64,000 nucleotides of DNA from an uncultured Polaribacter sp. GTDB taxonomy: Bacteria; Bacteroidota; Bacteroidia; Flavobacteriales; Flavobacteriaceae. The notes below the pieces were generated by a model. The model had not been told where the DNA came from, made no database searches, and saw only the letters and a program-made list of their open reading frames with translations. Every line of letters begins with the position of its first letter. Position 1 is the first letter of the stretch. This document shows positions 51,399 through 61,497 of this stretch, piece by piece. The translations under genes and the position numbers were made by a program. The DNA lies in NCBI RefSeq assembly GCF_947503855.1, contig NZ_CANNFF010000003.1, positions 62,001-126,000 of the forward strand, in the 5' to 3' direction.

Positions 51399-53054
51399 TT
51401 AAATTCTATTTTCTTCATTTTTAGCCGCTACAATTTCTTGATTAAATTCTTCTAAAACTTTTGATATTGCTTCATTAATTCTTGTAGACTCTGTATCATA
51501 TTTTGGGTTAATAGCTTTTTTTTCTGGAAAATTTTCTATTGTAACAGTAGTCGATGGAAATGCAAAATCTACACCCAGTGCTTTTGCTAATTTTATAATT
51601 GCAATATGTAATCTATGCTTAGAAGATTGCTCTACACCCCAGGCCAAACTTTTAAAATATACATTTACCATTACTAATAATGCAGAATCACCAAAACCTG
51701 TAAACTCTACATTGTAAGAATCTGAACGTGTTTCTGGATGTGCTATTATAATTTCTCTAACACCTTTTACAAAAGCTTCTATTAATTCTGGTGGTGTATC
51801 ATAACGCAAACCTAAATTTGTATTATAACGTCTAAACAATCGTAAACCTTTGTTATTAATAACAATTTCAGACAATTTACTATTGGGTATTTGGTACACA
51901 GAAGTATCTGCAGCGCGCACTCTTGTAGATCTAAAACCAACTTTTTCTACGGTACCTACAACTTCACTTGCTTCAATCCAATCTCCTATATGAAAGGGTT
52001 TGTCTAAAAAAATCATAATGGTACCTATTAGATTTTTTACAGTGTCTTGAGATGCTAAAGCAAATGCCAACCCTCCTATGGTTGCTCCTGCTAACATTGT
52101 GGTTGTATTTACACCAAAAAGTGTTAGCAACCTAAAAACACCAATTAAAATAACTAAACCTGTAAAAAAGTTATTTACGATAGGGGCTAATTGATCATCT
52201 AACTTATTATGTGTAGTTTCTGTGTATTCGCTGTAAATTTTCATAATTACTTTTACAAGCTTTAAGAAAACATAGATCCAAAAAACAGTTGCAGCTATAT
52301 TAAGGCTTAAGAATACCCAGGTATTAATTTCTAAACTAAATTGTAAGGACGGAAATATTTTATCTACAAAAGCAGATGTAACTAACAAACTAATTGGATG
52401 TGCTAATTTTTTTAAGACTGTATTTACCTCAAAAGAAGTGTTTTTCTGAATGACCGATTTTATTTTTTGCAATACAAAAAAAGCAATTCTTTTTGCTACT
52501 AAAAACACAATATAAGCCAAAACGAAAAGTAAAACTAAGGCAATAAACTGCCATATCTCTATTCCAAAAAACTTTTTATGTCCAGAAACTGGAATTATTT
52601 CTTGTATTTGTTGCACATACCAAGGAAAAACCTCTTTGTAAATATCGTCTATTTTTGCAATAGTTTCTGATGAATAATACCATTTATTGCCAACTTTTTC
52701 TACATAAATTTGTGGCATTCTTTGAGGAAATAAAACATATTTATAATAAGAAGAGTAGCCAATACTATCTTTGTAGTTAGGATTTGTAGGCACTCTATCT
52801 AAATCTACATACAACCCCTTGCCATCTAAAACTTGTTTTATTTTTATGGCCTTTTTTTCTGCTTTACTTTCAGATAACCCATAAATAGTTTTTGCCGCTT
52901 TTTTGGGTTGAAAAGAATCTGATTGCAGGAAATATAAATGCGTATAAATAATTGCATGTGGGCTACTTAAGTCTACTTTTACAGAGTCTTTATCTTGTAC
53001 TTGAGCAAATACAAATAATGGAAAAATCAAGATAATATAGATGATATTTTTCAT
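51399..53054 (-). CDS. MscS-family mechanosensitive channel
   Basis: A 551-residue membrane protein with an N-terminal signal peptide and a periplasmic domain of about 150 residues, then four or five membrane helices (about 165-345). The pore helix and MscS beta-domain follow: AGATIGGLAFALASQDTVKN, then GTIMIFLDKPFHIGDWI and VEKVGFRSTRVR. A C-terminal alpha/beta domain ends at about 520. It should open on osmotic downshock. It is monocistronic and convergent with the metalloprotease. Confidence 0.9.
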   Translation of the reverse strand: MKNIIYIILIFPLFVFAQVQDKDSVKVDLSSPHAIIYTHLYFLQSDSFQPKKAAKTIYGLSESKAEKKAIKIKQVLDGKGLYVDLDRVPTNPNYKDSIGYSSYYKYVLFPQRMPQIYVEKVGNKWYYSSETIAKIDDIYKEVFPWYVQQIQEIIPVSGHKKFFGIEIWQFIALVLLFVLAYIVFLVAKRIAFFVLQKIKSVIQKNTSFEVNTVLKKLAHPISLLVTSAFVDKIFPSLQFSLEINTWVFLSLNIAATVFWIYVFLKLVKVIMKIYSEYTETTHNKLDDQLAPIVNNFFTGLVILIGVFRLLTLFGVNTTTMLAGATIGGLAFALASQDTVKNLIGTIMIFLDKPFHIGDWIEASEVVGTVEKVGFRSTRVRAADTSVYQIPNSKLSEIVINNKGLRLFRRYNTNLGLRYDTPPELIEAFVKGVREIIIAHPETRSDSYNVEFTGFGDSALLVMVNVYFKSLAWGVEQSSKHRLHIAIIKLAKALGVDFAFPSTTVTIENFPEKKAINPKYDTESTRINEAISKVLEEFNQEIVAAKNEENRI

Positions 53055-53216
53055 GTAAATAATTTAATTATTTATAAATAGAATTACAAATTTAATCTAT
53101 TTGTTTTTTTTAAAGGCCTAAGAAGTATAAATATTAATAAATAGGTATCTATAATTAAACCTTTTTAAAGTTACTAGGTCCTAACAACATAAAACATTAA
53201 TTAAAATTTAAAAAAC

Positions 53217-53678
53217 ATGAAAAATTTAGCAACAATTTTAGCATTTGTATTTGCTTTTACATTTACAACACAAGCACAAAAACAGAAAAAAAGAAGTCAT
53301 AAAAGACCACAGCTTACCATTGAACAACATACTAATTTAGCAGTTAAAAAAATGACCCTAGACTTAGATTTATCTGAAAACCAACAGAACAAAATTAAGC
53401 CTTTAATTGCAGCTAAAATGACAGAGAGAAAAGCTTTTATGGAAAAAAGAAAAGAAGCTAGAAAAGAGCGTAAAAAACCTACTGCAGACGAAGTTTATGC
53501 TTTAAAAAGTAAAGTGTTAGACAATCAAATTGCGATGAGAAATAGTATGAAAGAAATTTTAAATAAAGAGCAGTTTGAAAAGTTTGAGAAAATGCAGAAA
53601 GTAAGAAAAATGCGAACAAAAAAAATGAAGATGAAAAAAATGCAAGACAAAAGAGGTCAAAAAATGAGAAGAAAATAA
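53217..53678 (+). CDS. Secreted basic Spy/CpxP-like protein
   Basis: A 153-residue protein with a type I signal peptide (ATILAFVFAFTFTTQAQ), then an all-helical, highly basic mature chain. LTIEQHTNLAVKKMTLDLDLS and LSENQQNKIKPLI recall the LTxxQ motifs of Spy/CpxP-like periplasmic proteins. The C-terminal 30 residues are almost only Lys, Arg, Met and Gln. It could be a periplasmic chaperone or a nucleic-acid or metal-binding protein; the exact role is unknown. Confidence 0.75.
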   Translation: MKNLATILAFVFAFTFTTQAQKQKKRSHKRPQLTIEQHTNLAVKKMTLDLDLSENQQNKIKPLIAAKMTERKAFMEKRKEARKERKKPTADEVYALKSKVLDNQIAMRNSMKEILNKEQFEKFEKMQKVRKMRTKKMKMKKMQDKRGQKMRRK

Positions 53679-53710
53679 TTATACGATATCGTATTTATTT
53701 GAAATATAAT

Positions 53711-53743
53711 ACCCGATTTCTAGATAGGAGTCGGGTTTTATTT
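53711..53743 (+). terminator. Terminator after the Spy-like gene
   Basis: ACCCGA / TCGGGT (53711-53716 with 53731-53736) followed by a T run. Confidence 0.7.
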
Positions 53744-53757
53744 TGGGAGTTATTTTC

Positions 53758-53792
53758 TGCGTTAAAGATAGAAATGGCATCCTTTTTTTTCT
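53758..53792 (-). repeat. REP-like element fragment
   Basis: Minus strand AAAAAGGATGCCATTTC and TAACGCA, matching the end of the element at 25430-25450. The rest of this 259-bp gap up to 53937 holds no gene that I can support. Confidence 0.5.
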
Positions 53793-53937
53793 AAACTTGA
53801 AACAATATTTCAATTAAAAAAAACACTAAGTTTAAATAGAAAAGTGCTAAAAAAAATTAGTGCAAAAAAAAAAGATAGAATGGATAGCCTGTTAAAACGC
53901 CCAAATAAAGATGAACTTATAAAAAAATAAAAGATTG

Positions 53938-54453
53938 TTAATCTTTAAACCAACTTGAATATTTTACATAATTGTTAGCAATTCTATCAATTTCGCCAGA
54001 GATTAATTCTTGAGAAATGTCTTTTACTTTTTTTGCAGGTATACCAGCGTAAATACTTCCACTTTCTATATGTGTATTCTTTGTAACTACAGCACCTGCT
54101 GCAATTATTGAGTTTGATTCTACAATACAATCGTCCATAATAATGCTACCCATACCAACCAAAACATTGTCTTTAATAGTGCAACCGTGTACAATTGCAT
54201 TGTGACCAATTGAAACATTATTACCAATAGTTGTGGGCGATTTTTGATATGTGGCATGAATTACAGCTCCATCTTGTATATTTACTTTATTACCAATTTT
54301 TATAAAATGAACATCTCCTCTAATAACAGCATTAAACCAAACACTACATTCTTTGCCTATAGAAACCTCACCAACAATAGTGGCATTTTCTGCTATGTAA
54401 CAATCTTTAAATATTTGTGGATGTTTACCTTTTACAGGTTTTATAATGGGCAT
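53938..54453 (-). CDS. Gamma-carbonic anhydrase family protein
   Basis: A 171-residue trimeric left-handed beta-helix protein. Hexapeptide repeats run through most of the chain (TIVGEVSIGKECSVWFNAV, NVSIGHNAIVHGCTI), with His residues at the expected metal-binding places (VIHATYQ, IGHNAIVHG). The family is YrdA/PaaY-like; carbonic anhydrase activity is possible but not certain. It is encoded alone between REP-like pieces. Confidence 0.87.
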   Translation of the reverse strand: MPIIKPVKGKHPQIFKDCYIAENATIVGEVSIGKECSVWFNAVIRGDVHFIKIGNKVNIQDGAVIHATYQKSPTTIGNNVSIGHNAIVHGCTIKDNVLVGMGSIIMDDCIVESNSIIAAGAVVTKNTHIESGSIYAGIPAKKVKDISQELISGEIDRIANNYVKYSSWFKD

Positions 54454-54602
54454 AATTTTAGTTTTTTGGTATTGATTTTACAGGCATACAAATTTTGAAA
54501 TTTTTACCTCAAATATCAATAGAATATATGACAAACTGATTGCCACTTGTATCAAATAATTCTTAAAGTAAGACATTAAATTAAAAGATAAAAAAAAATC
54601 TC

Positions 54603-54650
54603 GACACAATTTTTCGTTCCTTAAAATGACTCGAACTAAAAGACTAGAAA
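54603..54650 (+). repeat. REP-like element fragment
   Basis: CACAATTTTTCGTTCCTTAA, then AATGACTCGAACTAA, matching AATTTTTCGTTCCTCAAAAT and TCACTCTAACTGA at 25384-25420. Confidence 0.45.
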
Positions 54651-54651
54651 C

Positions 54652-55500
54652 TTATTTTATTAATAATTTCTGTCCAATAGAAATGGTATTACCATCTAAA
54701 TTATTGATTTCTTTAAGCAATTCTATAGTAATATTATTTTTTGCTGCAATTGCATATAGGGTATCTCCTTTTTGCACAATATAATAGTTTTTAGCTGTTT
54801 TTTGTATCACAATAGCCTGCTCTATTTCGTTGTTTTTATTCAGTTTTTTAACTTCCTTTTTAAATTTAGATTTTTTAAATTTATCAAACTCGTACAATTT
54901 ATACTCTTTTATGATTTGAATCAATTTTACAGGATATTTTCTATCTGTAGCATAACCTGCCTTTCTTAATCCATAAGCCCATTTTTTGTAGTTTTTTATA
55001 GGGTAATCAAACAAAAAAGCATAACGTTTTCTTTGGGTTAAAAACAAAGAATGATCATTATAAGAGGTTTCTGGATATACGTATTTTCTAAAACATTCGC
55101 CTTTTTCATCATCATCATGATACACTCGTTCTCCTTTCCATTGTGTATGGCATTTAATACCAAAATGATTGTTAGATTTTAAAGCCAACTCACTTCTACC
55201 TCTACCAGATTCTAAAATACCTTGTGCCAAAGTTATGCTTGCTGGTATTTTATATTCGTGCATTTCTTGTACAGCAATAGGTGCATATTTTTTAATATAA
55301 GCAAGGGTTTGTTTATTTAATCGAGGATTTTTATTAGCTAATTTTTTAGTAAATTCAACTTGATTTACAGAAGGTAATTCTTTAGGTTTTGGCTCTGCAA
55401 TAACCACCCCTGTATTTTTTTTATTAATTACTCTTTTTTTAGAACCACAACTTGCTAATATCAATAATAATAGAAAACTGAAAAGTATTTTTAACTTCAT
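54652..55500 (-). CDS. Glucosaminidase-LysM lipoprotein (internal start)
   Basis: The C-terminal 282 residues of the fused frame, read as a protein of its own. It has lipobox LLILASC, then a glucosaminidase domain (SITLAQGILESGRGRSELA, SNNHFGIKCH) and a C-terminal LysM domain (YIVQKGDTLYAIA, ISIGQKLLIK). It should cut peptidoglycan glycan strands from the outer-membrane side. ATG 55500 has no stop before it in frame and no clear Shine-Dalgarno, which is normal here. Confidence 0.75.
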   Translation of the reverse strand: MKLKILFSFLLLLILASCGSKKRVINKKNTGVVIAEPKPKELPSVNQVEFTKKLANKNPRLNKQTLAYIKKYAPIAVQEMHEYKIPASITLAQGILESGRGRSELALKSNNHFGIKCHTQWKGERVYHDDDEKGECFRKYVYPETSYNDHSLFLTQRKRYAFLFDYPIKNYKKWAYGLRKAGYATDRKYPVKLIQIIKEYKLYEFDKFKKSKFKKEVKKLNKNNEIEQAIVIQKTAKNYYIVQKGDTLYAIAAKNNITIELLKEINNLDGNTISIGQKLLIK

Positions 55501-56457
55501 AAAATAATTAATTGGCGCTTTATTTTTTTGTTTTAATTTTTGATTGAAACCTGCAATACCCTGTAAACCTCCAGTATGAATTGCCAAAATTTTACTGTTT
55601 TCTGGAAAATAATCTTTTTGAACTAAATCTAAAATACCAAATAACATTTTACCTGTGTAAATTGGATCTAACTGAATTTTGGTTTGTTTTGTAAAATCGT
55701 TTATAAAACGAATGAGCTCATCATTATATTTTGCATAACCCCCAAAATGATAATCTTTTACGATAGTCCAATTATTGGTTTTTGTGGTATATTTTTTTAT
55801 TTCTTCAGCTAAAAAATCACCTTTTAAAGCAGGAAAACCCATTGCCTTTTGATCATTTTCTAAAGAATTAATAATACCAGAAATAGTACCACCTGTACCT
55901 ATTGCACAGCAAATATAATCGAAATTATGATCTAATTTTGTTAAAATTTCTTGGCAACCTTTTACGGCCAAACAATTAGTACCTCCTTCTGGAATTAGAT
56001 AAAAATCACCCAATTTATTTTTTAATTTTTCTACGAAACCAAGGCTATTTTTTTGTCGGTAATTTTCTCTAGAAACAAAATGGAATTTCATTCCGTTTTT
56101 ATAGGCTTCTTGTAAAGTAGCATTATTAGCTAGCGTTTCTTTTAAGTTTTTAGCTAACTCATCTCCCCTAATAACACCAATGGTTTTAAAACCCGCCAAC
56201 TTACCAGCAACAGCAGTTGCAACAATATGATTAGAAAAAGCTCCACCAAATGTAAGTAAGGTATTTTTTTTAAGTTTTTTAGCTTCTGTTAAATTGTACT
56301 TTAGTTTCCTAAACTTATTACCTGAAACAAAAGGATGGATTACGTCTTCTCTTTTTATGTAAAGTGTTACTTTTTTTTCTTCTAAAATAGGTAGATGAAC
56401 GTGTTGATTTTCAGTAATAAAATCTTGAAAAAAAAAGGAATTGAGTTCTTTATGCAT
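54652..56457 (-). CDS. PLP-dependent deaminase/desulfhydrase fused in frame to a glucosaminidase
   Basis: A single open frame of 601 codons. Residues 1-319 are a PLP enzyme of the ACC deaminase/D-cysteine desulfhydrase family (PLP lysine in SGNKFRKLKYNL; FGGAFSNH; GTGGTISG; HTGGLQG). From Met320 (55500) follows a complete lipoprotein signal and a glucosaminidase-LysM protein. A cytoplasmic enzyme ahead of a signal peptide is unlikely as one working chain. More probably the stop between two neighbouring genes has been lost, or translation re-starts at 55500. Confidence 0.75.
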   Translation of the reverse strand: MHKELNSFFFQDFITENQHVHLPILEEKKVTLYIKREDVIHPFVSGNKFRKLKYNLTEAKKLKKNTLLTFGGAFSNHIVATAVAGKLAGFKTIGVIRGDELAKNLKETLANNATLQEAYKNGMKFHFVSRENYRQKNSLGFVEKLKNKLGDFYLIPEGGTNCLAVKGCQEILTKLDHNFDYICCAIGTGGTISGIINSLENDQKAMGFPALKGDFLAEEIKKYTTKTNNWTIVKDYHFGGYAKYNDELIRFINDFTKQTKIQLDPIYTGKMLFGILDLVQKDYFPENSKILAIHTGGLQGIAGFNQKLKQKNKAPINYFMKLKILFSFLLLLILASCGSKKRVINKKNTGVVIAEPKPKELPSVNQVEFTKKLANKNPRLNKQTLAYIKKYAPIAVQEMHEYKIPASITLAQGILESGRGRSELALKSNNHFGIKCHTQWKGERVYHDDDEKGECFRKYVYPETSYNDHSLFLTQRKRYAFLFDYPIKNYKKWAYGLRKAGYATDRKYPVKLIQIIKEYKLYEFDKFKKSKFKKEVKKLNKNNEIEQAIVIQKTAKNYYIVQKGDTLYAIAAKNNITIELLKEINNLDGNTISIGQKLLIK

Positions 56458-56609
56458 TTAAACACAAAAATAATAGTTATTTTTTTTAAACTATTAAAAA
56501 AACTTGTCATTGTCAATTTAAAAACAAATTTAATTCAAATTAAATCAAGGTGTTTAGGTAGCTTATTTTGAAAAAAATCTTGTTAACATTATCAAAAGAT
56601 CTGAAAAAT

Positions 56610-58415
56610 CTATTTATTCTGTAATTCAGTAGCTTTACGCTCTAACTCTGCTTGAAATTCTTCCATCACAGGTTTTACTGTACTTTCTGGTATGTCTGCT
56701 ACTTTTATATACATTAAACCATCTACAGCATTGTTAAACTTTGGGTCTACATTAAAAGCTACCAAACGGGCATTTTGTTTTACATATTTCTTTAATAAAA
56801 CTGGAATTCTTAATGCTCCTGGTTCAATTTCGTCTATAATTTTATCAAACTTTTGCATGTCTGCTTTAGTAGCATCAAATACAAAGTCTTTATCACCATC
56901 TTTTAGTTTTACCTTGTATTCTTTTTTGGCATAAATATATTGGGCAATGTATGGGTCGTAATAATGAGATTTCATAAACTCAATCATTAACGATTTAGAA
57001 AAATCTGAAAATTGATTGCTAATAGAAACACCACCCATTAAATATTTATATTCTGGATAACGTAAAGTAACATGTACAATTCCTTTCCACAATAAAAATA
57101 GTGGCATGGGTTTTTGTTGATATTCACTTACAATAAAAGCGCGTCCCATCTCTATGGTATTGCTCATCATTTGGTGTAATTCTGGTTCTATTTTAAACAA
57201 GGTTTGCACATAAAACCCATTGATACCATACTTTTTAAAAATATCTTTACCAAGTCCCATTCTATAAGCTCCTACCAAACAACTAGCTTCTCTATCCCAT
57301 AAAAAAAGGTGGGAGTAATATTTATCGTACTTATCTAAATCTAAAGATTTATTGGTGCCCTCACCTACTTCTCTAAACGTGATTTCTCTTAACCTACCAA
57401 TTTCATGCAATAGATTTGGTATTTCTTTAGCGCCCGCAAAAAATACTTCGTAGTTTTTACTTTCTAATAATCTACTATTCTTAGCTCTTAAAATATTTAC
57501 TTCGTTAATAAATGAATCTACATTTTTTTGAGCAGCAATTTTTTTTGCTGGCTTTTTAATTTTTATATTTTGAGTAGAAATTAGTTTGTGAGCTTTTTCA
57601 AAAGGATTTGCCAACATATAGGTTTTCTTTCTTATAAACTCACAAAAAGACGGAATGTCTTTAAAATCACTTTGGTCTTTTACAGAAATTGGTTTTCCTA
57701 TTCTAACTCTTACAACTCTACCTCCTTGAGAAATCACTTCTGATGGTAATTTGGCTGTTCTTAACGTATCTGAAATTTTAGATAAAAAGTAAAAAAGTTT
57801 ACTATTTTGGGCATGAAAATATATAGGAATAACAGGTACTTCTGCCTTTTTTATCAATTTAACTGCACCTTCTTCCCAAGGCTTATCTACTTTTAATTTA
57901 CCATCTTTATAGGTAGACACCTCTCCTGCAGGAAAAATTCCCAAAGGTTTTCCTTCTCTTAAATGTGATAAAGCACTTTTAATTCCTGCTACACTAGATT
58001 TTACGTCCTTTCTGGTTTCAAAAGGATTTACGGGCATTACATAAGGCTTTAATGGCGCTATTCTATGTAGTAAAAAGTTGGCAATTATTTTATAATCAGC
58101 TCTTTTTTCTATCAATAACTTTAATAGTAAAACGCCATCTATCCCCCCTAAAGGATGATTAGAAATTGTAATAAAAGGACCTTCTTTTGGTATTCTTTTA
58201 AGATCATCTTCTGGAACTTCAAACTTTATATTACAATCGTCTAAAACACCGTTTAAAAAATCTAGTTCAGATTTATTTTTATTCTTATCGTAAATTTTAT
58301 TAATAGTAGATATACGAAGTATTCTTAATAAAATCCATCCTACAAAAGTACCTAGAAATCTAAATTTCTGAATACCAATTACTTGTGCAATTTCTTTAGA
58401 GGTTACTAATGCCAT
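56610..58415 (-). CDS. olsF: Bifunctional ornithine lipid synthase (OlsF type)
   Basis: A 601-residue protein with an N-terminal PlsC-type O-acyltransferase (SNHPLGGIDG, then FPAGEVST) and, after a linker, a C-terminal GNAT-type N-acyltransferase (LREITFREVGEG, GRAFIVSEYQ). This order is that of OlsF, described in Serratia and Flavobacterium johnsoniae, which makes ornithine lipids. The ATG at 58415 is preferred to the TTG at 58424. It lies 55 bp downstream of lysC on the same strand. Confidence 0.85.
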   Translation of the reverse strand: MALVTSKEIAQVIGIQKFRFLGTFVGWILLRILRISTINKIYDKNKNKSELDFLNGVLDDCNIKFEVPEDDLKRIPKEGPFITISNHPLGGIDGVLLLKLLIEKRADYKIIANFLLHRIAPLKPYVMPVNPFETRKDVKSSVAGIKSALSHLREGKPLGIFPAGEVSTYKDGKLKVDKPWEEGAVKLIKKAEVPVIPIYFHAQNSKLFYFLSKISDTLRTAKLPSEVISQGGRVVRVRIGKPISVKDQSDFKDIPSFCEFIRKKTYMLANPFEKAHKLISTQNIKIKKPAKKIAAQKNVDSFINEVNILRAKNSRLLESKNYEVFFAGAKEIPNLLHEIGRLREITFREVGEGTNKSLDLDKYDKYYSHLFLWDREASCLVGAYRMGLGKDIFKKYGINGFYVQTLFKIEPELHQMMSNTIEMGRAFIVSEYQQKPMPLFLLWKGIVHVTLRYPEYKYLMGGVSISNQFSDFSKSLMIEFMKSHYYDPYIAQYIYAKKEYKVKLKDGDKDFVFDATKADMQKFDKIIDEIEPGALRIPVLLKKYVKQNARLVAFNVDPKFNNAVDGLMYIKVADIPESTVKPVMEEFQAELERKATELQNK

Positions 58416-58470
58416 AAAATACAATTAGAGCTTCATACAAACATACTAAAAAAATGAAATAGGAATTCAA

Positions 58471-59724
58471 TTATTTTGCATCCAAAATAATTTGCATAGT
58501 TTCCTTATTAACTTGCGTTAACAAAAAAGTACCTTTTTCTTGTATACTTTCAATTGCTTTGTCATCAAAATGACGCACTGTATACAAATCTACTTTCTTT
58601 TGTACGTCTATTTTAAATTCCGTTTTTAGTTCTTCGTAAAAACTATCAAACTTATTAAATTTATTATCTATACAGATAGAAAAACTAATAGCCGAATTTT
58701 GTATTAGATTGGTTTTTAATTGATAATCGTGTAATTTCTTAAAAATATAACTAATATTATTTTCTACCATAAAAGTAAAGTCTAAAGCAGAAATAGATAC
58801 TAAAACTTGATTTTTCTTAACAATAAAACAAGGTATTAAAGGCTCTAAATTAGACCCTTTAGAAATTCTTGTACCAGCTTCTTTTGGGTTTACAAAAGAA
58901 CGTACTAATAATGGGATTTCTTTTTGTTGTAAAGGCTGTAAAGTTTTGGGGTGAATTACAGATGCTCCATAAAATGCCATCTCTATAGCTTCTTGGTAAG
59001 AAATTTGTTTTAACAAAGTAGTATCTTCAAAAACGCGTGGGTCTGCATTTAAAACACCAGGTACATCTTTCCAAATAGTTACGTTGTCTGCATTTAAACA
59101 ATATGCAAAAATACCAGCTGTATAATCAGATCCTTCTCTACCTAAAGTGGTTGTATTTTCTGTATCGTTTGCAGCTATAAAACCTTGTGTAATGTTTAAT
59201 TTAGAAGCATCTACTTTCTTAGAAATAAGTTCTTGGGTTAAGTTCCAATCAACTTTTGCATCTCTATAATTACTATCTGTTTTTATGTAATTTCTTACAT
59301 CGAACCAATTATTTGCTACACCAATTTTTTCTAAATAAGCACTAACAATTTTGGTAGATAACAACTCACCAAAACAAATAATTTGGTCGTACACATAATT
59401 ATATCTTTGCGATGTATTTCTAGCTAAAAACCAACTTAACTCGCCCAATAAAATATCTATTTCTTTATAAATTGGAGCCTCTTTTTCAAATAAATCATCC
59501 ATGATGGCTTTATGAAAATCTTCTATAACTCCTAATTTTTCAGACAAATTATCTGTTTTGTTATAATAAGCTTCTATTACGTCTTCAAAAGCATTGGTAA
59601 TTTTACCCATTGCAGAAACTACAACTAATATATTTTCTGTACCTTCGGATTGTAAAATGTTTATAACATTTTTTACGCTTACAGCATCCTTTACAGATGC
59701 ACCTCCAAATTTAAAAATTTTCAT
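58471..59724 (-). CDS. lysC: Aspartate kinase (stand-alone)
   Basis: A 417-residue enzyme phosphorylating aspartate. The kinase domain has KFGGASVKDA at the N-terminus, GFIAANDTENTTTLGREGSD and DVPGVLNADPR. Two C-terminal ACT-like segments follow. It is the second aspartate kinase here, beside the domain in the MetX-thrA fusion, and is probably the lysine/peptidoglycan-directed isoenzyme. The GNAT gene ends 2 bp before it. Confidence 0.92.
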   Translation of the reverse strand: MKIFKFGGASVKDAVSVKNVINILQSEGTENILVVVSAMGKITNAFEDVIEAYYNKTDNLSEKLGVIEDFHKAIMDDLFEKEAPIYKEIDILLGELSWFLARNTSQRYNYVYDQIICFGELLSTKIVSAYLEKIGVANNWFDVRNYIKTDSNYRDAKVDWNLTQELISKKVDASKLNITQGFIAANDTENTTTLGREGSDYTAGIFAYCLNADNVTIWKDVPGVLNADPRVFEDTTLLKQISYQEAIEMAFYGASVIHPKTLQPLQQKEIPLLVRSFVNPKEAGTRISKGSNLEPLIPCFIVKKNQVLVSISALDFTFMVENNISYIFKKLHDYQLKTNLIQNSAISFSICIDNKFNKFDSFYEELKTEFKIDVQKKVDLYTVRHFDDKAIESIQEKGTFLLTQVNKETMQIILDAK

Positions 59725-59726
59725 TT

Positions 59727-60206
59727 CTAATTATTTTCAATAAATTTTGCTAAGTTTTCTTTATTCATTTGCACCACAGACCAATCATTTAAATAGGTTG
59801 CTCCTGTGCTTTTATAAAAATTAACTGCGTTGGTATTCCAATCTATAACTTCCCAAGCAACTCTATTAAAATTATGATCGTAAGCATATTTTAAAACAGC
59901 TGTATACAAAGCTTTGCCTGCTCCAATTTTTTGTCTACTTTTTGTAACAATTAAATCCTCTAAATGTATGGTTTTTCCTTTCCACGTAGAATATCTTTCA
60001 TAAAACAAAGCAATACCAATTACTGTATTATTTTCTTCTGCAACAAATAATTTAAACTTTGGGCGCTCAGAAAAACCATCATTTAATAAATCTTGTACAG
60101 TAATTTCTACCGCATCTGGTTCTTTTTCAAAAACTGCCAATTCTGTAATTAAATCGTGCACAGCTTGTACATCTTTTTCTATTGCTCTTCTAATTATAAA
60201 ACTCAT
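59727..60206 (-). CDS. GNAT family N-acetyltransferase
   Basis: A 159-residue acetyltransferase of the diamine/spermidine type. The N-terminal RRAIEKDVQAVHDLITELA, the HLEDLIVTKSRQKIGAGKAL acetyl-CoA loop (Q/R-x-x-G-x-G/A) and the C-terminal WNTNAVNFYKSTGA are typical. Its substrate is unknown. It is the first gene of the unit with lysC and olsF. Confidence 0.87.
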   Translation of the reverse strand: MSFIIRRAIEKDVQAVHDLITELAVFEKEPDAVEITVQDLLNDGFSERPKFKLFVAEENNTVIGIALFYERYSTWKGKTIHLEDLIVTKSRQKIGAGKALYTAVLKYAYDHNFNRVAWEVIDWNTNAVNFYKSTGATYLNDWSVVQMNKENLAKFIENN

Positions 60207-60375
60207 TTTTACAAATTTTGTACAAAGATAGTTTATTTGATACTTGACAAAATTTTTTGAATATTTTACACATTTTTTTATGATTTGTTTAAAAAAACAG
60301 GTAAATTAACTGATGTAAAAAATTAAATAGTAAAAAAAAAATAACATATTTGTATTAAGAACCATATCTATTAAA

Positions 60376-61386
60376 ATGACGCATAAAAAACAAACTCTTG
60401 GCGAATTTATTATTGAAAATCAACACGCATTTAAATACACTTCTGGTGAGCTTTCTAGGCTTATAAACTCTATTAGGTTAGCTGCAAAAGTAGTAAACCA
60501 TGAGGTGAATAAAGCTGGTTTGGTAGATATTATTGGTGCCATTGGCGGCACAAATATTCAAGGTGAAGATCAACAAAAATTAGACGTTTATGCCAATAAT
60601 AAATTTATACAAACCTTAACCAAAAGAAACATTGTTTGTGGTATTGCAAGTGAAGAAGAAGATAGCTTTATAACGATTAACAGTCAAGATGAGAATCATC
60701 AAAATAAATATGTGGTTTTAATTGATCCTTTAGACGGTTCTTCTAACATCGATGTAAATGTTTCTGTAGGTACCATTTTTTCTATATACAGACGCGTAAC
60801 ACCTGTTGGAACACCTGTACAATTAGAAGATTTTTTACAAGAAGGAAATAAACAGGTAGCTGCAGGTTATATCGTTTACGGAACCTCTACAATGTTGGTA
60901 TATACAACTGGAGATGGTGTGAATGGTTTTACCTTAAACCCTGCAATTGGTTCGTTTTATTTATCGCATCCAAATATGACTTTTCCAGAAGATGGCAGTA
61001 TTTACTCTGTAAATGAAGGTAATTATTTAGATTTCCCTTTAGGAGTAAAAAAATACATAAAATATTGTCAAGAAGAAGAGGGAGACAGACCTTACACGAG
61101 TAGATATATTGGTTCTTTAGTATCAGATTTTCACAGAAATATGATTAAAGGAGGTATTTATATGTATCCAAAAGGCTCTAGAAATCCAAATGGGAAATTG
61201 CGTTTGCTTTATGAATGTAACCCAATGGCATTTTTAGCAGAACAAGCTAATGGTAAATCTTCCGATGGTTATACAAGAACCTTAGATGTTATACCAACAG
61301 AACTTCATCAAAGAGTTCCTTTTATTTGCGGTAGTAAAAATATGGTAGAAAAAGTAGAGGAGTTTATGAAAATATATGGCGAATAA
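60376..61386 (+). CDS. fbp: Fructose-1,6-bisphosphatase, class I
   Basis: A 336-residue enzyme of gluconeogenesis. The metal-binding blocks are [19 protein letters not shown] and [12 protein letters not shown], and the substrate-binding [12 protein letters not shown] lies in the C-terminal half. It is divergent from the GNAT-lysC-olsF unit and followed by sod after 111 bp. Confidence 0.95.
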   Translation: MTHKKQTLGEFIIENQHAFKYTSGELSRLINSIRLAAKVVNHEVNKAGLVDIIGAIGGTNIQGEDQQKLDVYANNKFIQTLTKRNIVCGIASEEEDSFITINSQDENHQNKYVVLIDPLDGSSNIDVNVSVGTIFSIYRRVTPVGTPVQLEDFLQEGNKQVAAGYIVYGTSTMLVYTTGDGVNGFTLNPAIGSFYLSHPNMTFPEDGSIYSVNEGNYLDFPLGVKKYIKYCQEEEGDRPYTSRYIGSLVSDFHRNMIKGGIYMYPKGSRNPNGKLRLLYECNPMAFLAEQANGKSSDGYTRTLDVIPTELHQRVPFICGSKNMVEKVEEFMKIYGE

Positions 61387-61497
61387 ATTGTTCTTATACT
61401 GCTATAAGTTAAGAAAAGGCTAATATTTTGGGATTTACTTACATATTAAGTAATTTTACATTTACAAATAAAATACTAACTTATAAACAATAAAAAA

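Noticed and set aside
53885..53940. A short frame MDSLLKRPNKDELIKK
   Set aside because: Only 16 codons in a gene-free gap; it cannot be told from chance.
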